Positions 57,796 to 64,000 of a stretch of 64,000 bases of DNA are shown in pieces. The stretch is from Carallia brachiata (lineage: Eukaryota; Streptophyta; Magnoliopsida; Malpighiales; Rhizophoraceae): the NCBI GenBank assembly GCA_021464245.1, contig JADCRB010000001.1:3330829-3394828 (forward strand). Reading direction: 5' to 3'. The notes beneath the pieces are model-generated. The model made no database searches and was not told the origin of the DNA. It saw nothing but the letters and a program-made list of their open reading frames with translations. How positions within the stretch are numbered: position 1 is the stretch's first letter; every line of letters begins with the position of its first letter. The position numbers were made by a program, and so were the translations under genes.

Positions 57796-58676
57796 TATAG
57801 GTATCTTAAAATAGGTATCTTAAAAAAAAAATGGGCTGAGGGGGTTTGCTATCGTGCGCTCAACTTGTTACGGTGCACCAACAACTTTCCTCACCTCCCA
57901 TTGCTCGGTCATTCCGGCTCATACGTTTCGTTCTCGGTTGTAGGCTTTTGTATCCCTTAGTGGATTTTGTAGGGGCGCTTGTCCCCTTTGGTTGGTCGCT
58001 AGTTTGTGTTTCTGGGGTTGTGTGGTGTGGGTTGGTAGCTTTGCTTGACGTTTATTTGGTAGTGGTGCTTGGTTTCGCCTTTGATTCGCTCGACGGTCTC
58101 CCTTACTTTTGTCAGCGGGGGAGGGGTGTCTTTTGGATTTTGAAGGTCACTGTTTATAGACTTGTATGTTCCCCATCGATCTGTTGCTCGGTCACCGGTC
58201 ACCCCTTTTGGTTGTCCTTCCTCTACCTCGGCCTCTCTTTGCTCTGCAATGTTTGAACATGGTTTGCACTATGTGGTTGCGCTCGACATTGTTCGGCGTG
58301 CATCTCACCCTTGATCTGGTTTCCTACTGCCGTTGGCCCTTCGGGGCAAGCCTCAATCCCCGGTGCTCAGGGATTCTGCCGCAGTTCGATGGTGCTATGT
58401 CGGAGAAGATGGAGTCTGTAGTGCTTGAGTTGGTCCTCCTTGTGGGTCGATTTTCTAGACTATGGATTCGGGTTAGGGCTTACATTGTACTGCTTGGCTT
58501 CTGTGGAGCAATTAGGTTGGGTCGGGCCTTTGATGGGCTGTATTATGTATATATGCTTGGGTGGCTACATGGGCTTTCTCCACCTGATGTGAGTTTTTAT
58601 TTGGGCGAGCCCTCTTTGTTTTTAGTTTAGTTAGGAGATGAAATGCTTTCTCGCTGATAAAAAAAAAAAAAAAAAC
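57796..58676 (+). mobile_element. Retroposed sequence with poly(A) tail and 25-base target duplications
   Basis: The segment is GC-rich against AT-rich flanks and ends in ...ctcgctgat plus about 17 A, as LINE-type retroposons do. The 25 bases before it (57771-57795) and after it (58677-58701) match at 21 positions, and all four differences are transitions. Two open frames (57846-58256 and 58166-58630) are rich in Val/Leu/Cys/Trp and match no reverse transcriptase motif that I can see. Likely a 5'-truncated LINE or a retroposed transcript. Confidence 0.6.
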
Positions 58677-58701
58677 CTTGAAAAAGAATGTTTTTCTTTA
58701 T

Positions 58702-59215
58702 GCTCTTATTGTACTCGGGACTATAAGGGAATAACAAAATTGGGCCATGTCAGTCTCGAATATATCGATCAAGTTGGGGCTATAATAATATTTTAATTTT
58801 AAAAAAGGAAATAAAATTTATAAAAATATAAAAAATTAATTTTATTAAATAATTCACAATTTAATAAGTTCCTTATATTTTGTTTAGTTCTAAAAAAAAC
58901 AAAGAAAAATATAATTATGAGAAAGAAAAATATAATTATTAATGTATTATTTTTTATCTTTCTCTTATTTATCTAAATTATTATTTTTTTTTATAATTTT
59001 TCTCCCACAATTTTTTTTTATACTTTTTTCACATAATTCTCATTTATCTAAAGAATATTTTTTTTCTCAATTTTTTTTTACTAACATTCTGTGTCTCCAA
59101 TTTCTTACCATCTAAACACACTGTTAATATTTGCTTAAAAAAAACACACTATTAATATAAAAAAAACAATATGTTCATGTAATAACCGATTTCTTTGTTA
59201 GAGAAAAAAAAAGGT
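58702..59215. other. Intergenic DNA upstream of TFIIF-alpha
   Basis: Very AT-rich. A loosely inverted pair (ttgtttagttcta near 58878 and accatctaaacacac near 59108) could mark another MITE relic. No gene seen. Confidence 0.35.
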
Positions 59216-59216
59216 C

Positions 59217-59225
59217 TATATATTT
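59217..59225 (+). promoter_or_regulatory. TATA box of TFIIF-alpha gene
   Basis: TATATATTT, about 325 bases before the ATG. The intervening sequence, with A runs and no competing long frame, fits a leader of nearly 300 bases. Confidence 0.45.
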
Positions 59226-59541
59226 CGATTCAGCCATCGAGCTTTTGTTGTTTCTCGTTTCCACTACTGAGAAACCCAAAAAAAAAAAAAAACCTCAACA
59301 AGAAGAAAGAAAACCTTAATCAACTATAATTTATTAAACAAAGCGACATCTCTATAATTTTCCCAATTAATCATAGGAATCAATCCTTCATTAATCGAGG
59401 ATCGTCTCTCTTAAAAACGTTATAGGTTTGTTCGAAACCCTAACTAAAGCAGCTTTTCTTGATTAATTTACCTTTTTCCGTTTGCTTCTCGGGAACTTGT
59501 GATCCGTGTTTCGGTGTTTGTTGAAGGAAGGGAGAGAGAAG

Positions 59542-62500
59542 ATGTCGATAGATCTTCTGTTGAAGCCGTCGTGTAGTGGATGTGGATCGACGACGGACTT
59601 GTACGGAAGCAATTGCAAACACATGACGCTGTGCTTGACCTGTGGCAAAACCATGGCCGAGAAGGGTGGCAAATGCTACGATTGCGGCGCCACCGTTACC
59701 CGCTTGATCCGAGTTTCGTTCCCTTCTCTCCCTGCCTGTCTTCTCCCTCTGTCTCTGTCATGTATTTGGTCCAATTTGTGATTTCAGTACTTAATTTTCA
59801 TCTATTTTCATTTAAGGATAGCAGTATGTCGCTAGAGCTAAACGTCTTAAATTCGTGATTTTTTTTTTTTTGTTTGTATAGTCTTTGAGTGTTTGGTTCT
59901 TTACATTTTAAAGAATTCCTTTTCTGTTAATTGGTGGTTTTTTCGTAATTGTTTGTGGTTTGGGTAAAGTTAATTTCTTTATAATAATCTGGGCAATTAT
60001 CATGTGTAGAAATTTGTGTTAAGTTGGAAGGCGAGGGAAATTTGTTCTACCTTTTTGACTTATTGGTTACCCTTTCTTCTTTTGGTTTAAATTTTCAATA
60101 GTTCTTAACTTTCGGAAAATTTTTGGTTGTTTACATTTAGGAGTATAATGTTCGTGCGAGTCCTGGCAATGAGAAGAACTACTTCATTGGTAGATTTGTG
60201 AGTGGGCTGCCGACCTTTTCAAGGAAGAAAAATGCTGAGAATAAATGGACTCTTCATAAAGATGGACTCCAAGGACGTCAACTTACTGATGCCTTGCGGG
60301 TACTTGGTCTTATTTATCTATTCTTTATTGTTTACTTGTAACTGTTGCTTCATATCTAGGTTGTTCAGGTTTTTGAAGAACAATTTTTAAATCAGGCCTC
60401 TGGCAATTGATGTGAATTTGGTTTTGCTTAGTATGCAACCATGCTTTGGAGTTAAAAATCATCTGGGAAATTGAATTTCTGAAGATGAACAGTACGCATG
60501 TTGCAGGCACATCTGAAGAATGGACTTTCTTCCCAAAGAAAATCCATATTATCATCTCTTCTAGCTGTCTATATGAGCCCTATTGACTTAAACATGAATT
60601 GTGTGCACCAGTATAGACCAATTATTGATAACTCCGAATGAATCAAAAAGGTGGGAAAGATTAATATCTAACCCTGCTGACCAAAAAAACAATACTTTAG
60701 CAGCCTTTTGTTCTTGTGAGGTTTATTTGTTACTTAGCTTGGCCTTCTCTTAAATGACATAGGATCATTCACATCCTCATTATTCAGTTATTTCATCACT
60801 CCTTTTTTGTTTTGTGTGTTGGGTGCATTATGTAGGAAAAGTACAAGAATAAGCCTTGGATGTTGGAAGATGAAACAGGCCAGTTTCAGTACCAGGGTCA
60901 TCTTGAAGGCTCACAATCAGCAACTTACTACTTGTTGATGATGCAAGGGAAAGAGTTTACAGCTATCCCTGCTGGTTCTTGGTACGACAGTACTTTACAT
61001 ACGTGTATGGTTTGGTTTGCGATCCAATTCATATTGCCTTCTACAGTGATGAGCACTCCACATTTTTCAGTTTTTATTTTCTGGAATATCTGCACTTTTC
61101 ATTCTAGATTTTAACAAAATAGAACATCGTTGGATGATTAATGATGTCTTATTATTCTTTTGCATGTTTACCCTGATTTTGGTCTTGATTACTGCTTGAT
61201 CATGTTTAACAGGTATAACTTCAATAAGGTCGCTCAATATAAGCAACTTACCTTGGAGGAGGGAAGAAAGAAAAGATGAAGAATCGGAGGAAAACTGCTG
61301 ATGGATATGAAAGATGGATGATGAAAGCTGCAAGTAATGGACCTGCTGCCTTTGGTGAAGTGGAGAAGTTTGACGATAAGGAGAGTAATGCAGCTGGTGG
61401 AAGAGGACGTAGAAAAGCAATGGGTGAGGAGGAAGAAGGAAATGTCTCTGACAGGGGAGAAGAAGACGAAGAAGAGAGAGAGGAGGCAGCGAGAAAGAAT
61501 AGACTGGGACTCAACAAACAGAGCGTGATGATGATGATGAAGAAGGGCCAAGGGGTGGTGATCTTGATATGGATGATGTGATATTGAGAAGGGTGAGAAT
61601 TTCTTAATAGTCTCATTCGCCGGCATGCTGTTCTGAATGTCAATTACAGATAAAGAAAGTTTAATCTGTCTCTTCTTGTGCTACAAATATGTTATGTTTG
61701 CTAAGAGTTTTTCTTTTTGGTCCTGTTTCGGCATGCATTTGGTCACATTCTGTTTTCTCTGATGCACATAAAAATATTACTTATGGTTTCAGTATGATGA
61801 ATTTATCCAATTTGCAGCAAAAACATCTTGTTTTTTTGATGCCGCATTTTCTTTAATTGCTGTTGCAGCATCAATAATATAGTTATTATTATTATTATTA
61901 TTATTTTCATTCTTTATTTCTCTTTAAATTACAATCTCCTATTTAGTTTTGGGAATTCCACTTTGAGGAGATAGTTGTTGGTTTTAGGCGATGATTGGGA
62001 GCATGAGGAAATTTTCACTGATGATGATGAAGCTGTTGGTAATGATCCCGAAGAGCGTGAAGATTTGGCCCCTGAGGTTCCTGCTCCCCCAGAAATCAAA
62101 CAGGTCAGATTGTTTATCTTTTCTTCCTTCTTGTTCTTTCACGCTTTTGGGTAACAAGTTTGATTCCTTTTCTTTTACTTAACTTTGGATGCAGCAGTAT
62201 CTTAGTTGAATGGTATACTAGGCATATTTATTTTTTTTTTTTTCTATTGTTGCGACTTAAATGGCCACACCTAGCTCTGTGCAGTAGGGACAGGTTCTGA
62301 TTGATTGGATTTTCAGTTTGCTGCATATGAGATAAATTAATTTAGTCTATGTGGTGCTTGTTAATCTTTGTGCACTCGAGATCTTCAGTGCTGGAATGAA
62401 TGTTGTGAGAACAAATGTGAATGTGCTGCTTGCAAGCAACATGGTGCGAACAAAATGTTAAGACTGATGATTGCTGGAAATGGGATGAGAAAAATTAGTG

Positions 62501-64000
62501 AGATGCCAGGGGACTAACTATTGAAAATTATTGGTAGGATGTATGCAATCATTTTGATTTATTTTAGTACTTGGAATTCCTTTTATATCCTTAGCTGGTA
62601 GAAAAATATGGACATTCCAGGTCTGAGGAACTTCTGTTATAGTTAATTACTATACTTCAACTCTTAGAAGTTTATGACATAAACTTCGAGATTTTTTCTC
62701 AACTGGTACACTGACATGTTTGTCATAACAGTAGGATTCTCGCTCATCTTGCAGGATGAAGATGAGGAGGATGAAGAAAATGAGGAAGGAGGATTGAGCA
62801 AATCAGGAAAAGAGTTAAAGAAGCTGTTGGGAAAAGCTGCTGGACTTGATGATTCGGATGCAGAAGATGAAGATGATGATGAGGATGTAAGCATTTTACC
62901 ATTCTTAGCTGACATCTTGATATTTGATTTAACATGGCTTTGTGGCAGATGGCCAATAATCTGCTTTAGTGATGTTACAGCTTCCTAATGTTTTGTAAGG
63001 GTCTTGTTTCTGGAGGATGAGGTTGTTTATTTACTTTAGATATGAAGTCACTTATATGATGCTTGGTTTGCTGGTTATTTTTTAAGGCTTGGTATGTAGT
63101 CGGATTTTGCCTATTCTCTCATCTTCTTTTATTCATGAGGCTCTTATTTGTGCTTGTCCAGGTGGAAGATGATACAAATTTATCTCCAGTCTTGGCTCCA
63201 AAACAGAAGGATGCACCTAAGGAGGAACCTGCTGAAAGTAGCCCTTCAAAGCCAATGCCTTCCAGTTCTACTAAGGGAACCCCATCCAGTTCTAAGTCAG
63301 CAAAGGGAAAAAGGAAATTAAACGGTGACGATTTGAAAACAACTAATGGTGTACCGCAAAAGAAAGTCAAGGCAGAAAATGTATGCACTTTTTGATGATC
63401 TTTGCTTGATTTGTCTAGAATAGTGGCCTGTTGAGCATGACAACTCTTTTTCTTTTTTTTGTTTTTGGGGGGGGGGGGTACAAGGGTGCAGTGGTGTGGG
63501 TTTCAACAATGCATGTTTGAGCCTCTGACTTGGATTTTCTCTCAAAACTTGGACCTTTGTTTTTGAACATGCAATTGGGGACGTAATTGATGGCATGTGG
63601 CTCATGAGAGAAGATGCGTCTTTGTTTTTGTCAATTTCAGGATTAAAGTATTTGTGGGCCGTATGGCCTTTAATTTATATGCAAATGCAATTTTTTTTAA
63701 TGTTGTTTTACTTTTACTGCAATGTTGCAAGGATATGTGTGTAATTAACCGAATCTATGAGAATGATATTTTGCCAACTATAATGCCTTTTGCCTTATGT
63801 TCCTTAAAATCAGGAAATAAAACCTGCTGTGAAAGAAGAAAGTGCGCCTGGTACCAAAAGTGGTGTCACTTCTAAAGGAACACCGCCATCATTGAAAACA
63901 GGTTCATCATCCACTGGACCTGTTACCAAGGAAGAGATCAGGGCTGTTCTGCTACAAAATGGGCCTGTAACTACACAGGATCTTGTTGCTAGGTTTAGGT
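59542..64000 (+). CDS. TFIIF subunit alpha (RAP74-like), 3' end outside window, exon 4 indels
   Basis: General transcription factor IIF large subunit, acting with RNA polymerase II at initiation and elongation. Exons: 59542-59712, 60141-60299, 60836-60981, 61213-61592, 61988-62103, 62755-62886, 63162-63380 and 63814 onward. The N terminus has a Cys-rich zinc-binding segment (CSGCGS, CLTCGK, KCYDCG). The conserved TFIIF core follows (EYNVRASPGNEKNYFIGRFV; LEDETGQFQYQGHLEGSQSA; AGSWYNFNKVAQYKQLTLEE), then acidic and Lys/Ser-rich linkers, and the start of the winged-helix C terminus (TKEEIRAVLLQNGPVTTQDL). Exon 4 holds three apparent indels: after LTLEE (about 61262-61275, +2), near 61522-61526 (-1) and near 61578-61580 (-1). 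They sum to zero, so exon length and phase are normal, but the frame as written stops at 61277-61279. The identity is certain; whether this copy works is not. Confidence 0.9.
63458..63479 (+). repeat. T run followed by about 12 G in TFIIF-alpha intron 7
   Basis: A homopolymer junction (tttttttgtttttggggg...) inside an intron. Runs of this kind are prone to length errors in sequencing. Confidence 0.7.

Noticed and set aside
61234..61643. Minus-strand Ser/His-rich frames of about 130 codons
   Set aside because: They are the antisense of the acidic and GA-rich exon 4 of TFIIF-alpha, which is open on the opposite strand because of composition.

Overview
The window is nuclear DNA from a flowering plant, almost certainly a eudicot. 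Intron-rich genes have GT..AG introns, intergenic DNA is AT-rich with plant-style transposon debris, and the gene set is plant-typical: a UGT74-type glycosyltransferase, an F-box/FBA protein, UPL5, BAG5, fumarylacetoacetase and a plant TFIIF-alpha. Species cannot be fixed from sequence alone; a woody rosid would fit, but that is only an impression. No tRNA, rRNA, CRISPR array or bacterial-type operon was seen.

Layout. 1-4.9 kb: non-coding DNA with two gene scraps. 5.0-6.7 kb: two-exon UGT74-like gene (+), frameshifted near its end. 8.5-9.7 kb: intact F-box gene (+). 11.2-12.2 kb: non-autonomous DNA transposon with long imperfect inverted ends. 14.6-19.9 kb: UPL5 HECT ubiquitin ligase (+), one frameshift. 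21.3-36.0 kb: diverged segmental duplication. Each copy carries a small acidic-protein gene (-) and a conserved non-coding block, and between the copies lie about 3.7 kb of unrelated DNA and an AP2/ERF pseudogene piece. 36.1-38.0 kb: two non-autonomous transposons with clear target-site duplications. 39.1-41.55 kb: DEK_C/SWIB chromatin protein gene (-), with a 2-base insertion. 43-44.7 kb: MITE-like elements and a roughly 670-base polypyrimidine tract. 45.5-48.6 kb: intact nine-exon USP39/Sad1-like splicing factor (+). 50.4-51.1 kb: BAG5-like co-chaperone (-). 51.9-56.6 kb: intact 14-exon fumarylacetoacetase (-). 57.8-58.7 kb: poly(A)-tailed retroposed sequence with 25-base flanking repeats. 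59.5 kb to the end: TFIIF-alpha (+), running off the window, with three small indels in exon 4.

The genes are ordinary housekeeping and regulatory functions (ubiquitin ligation, tyrosine breakdown, splicing, transcription initiation, chromatin, chaperone control), not one pathway. I found no convincing new multi-gene system. The most unusual signals are (1) the duplication, whose intron and flanking DNA look better conserved than its coding exon, with transposon insertions that differ between copies; (2) small indels in four recognisable genes next to two multi-exon genes whose every exon phase closes, which raises a choice between real decay and assembly indels; and (3) several young-looking transposon insertions with readable target-site duplications.
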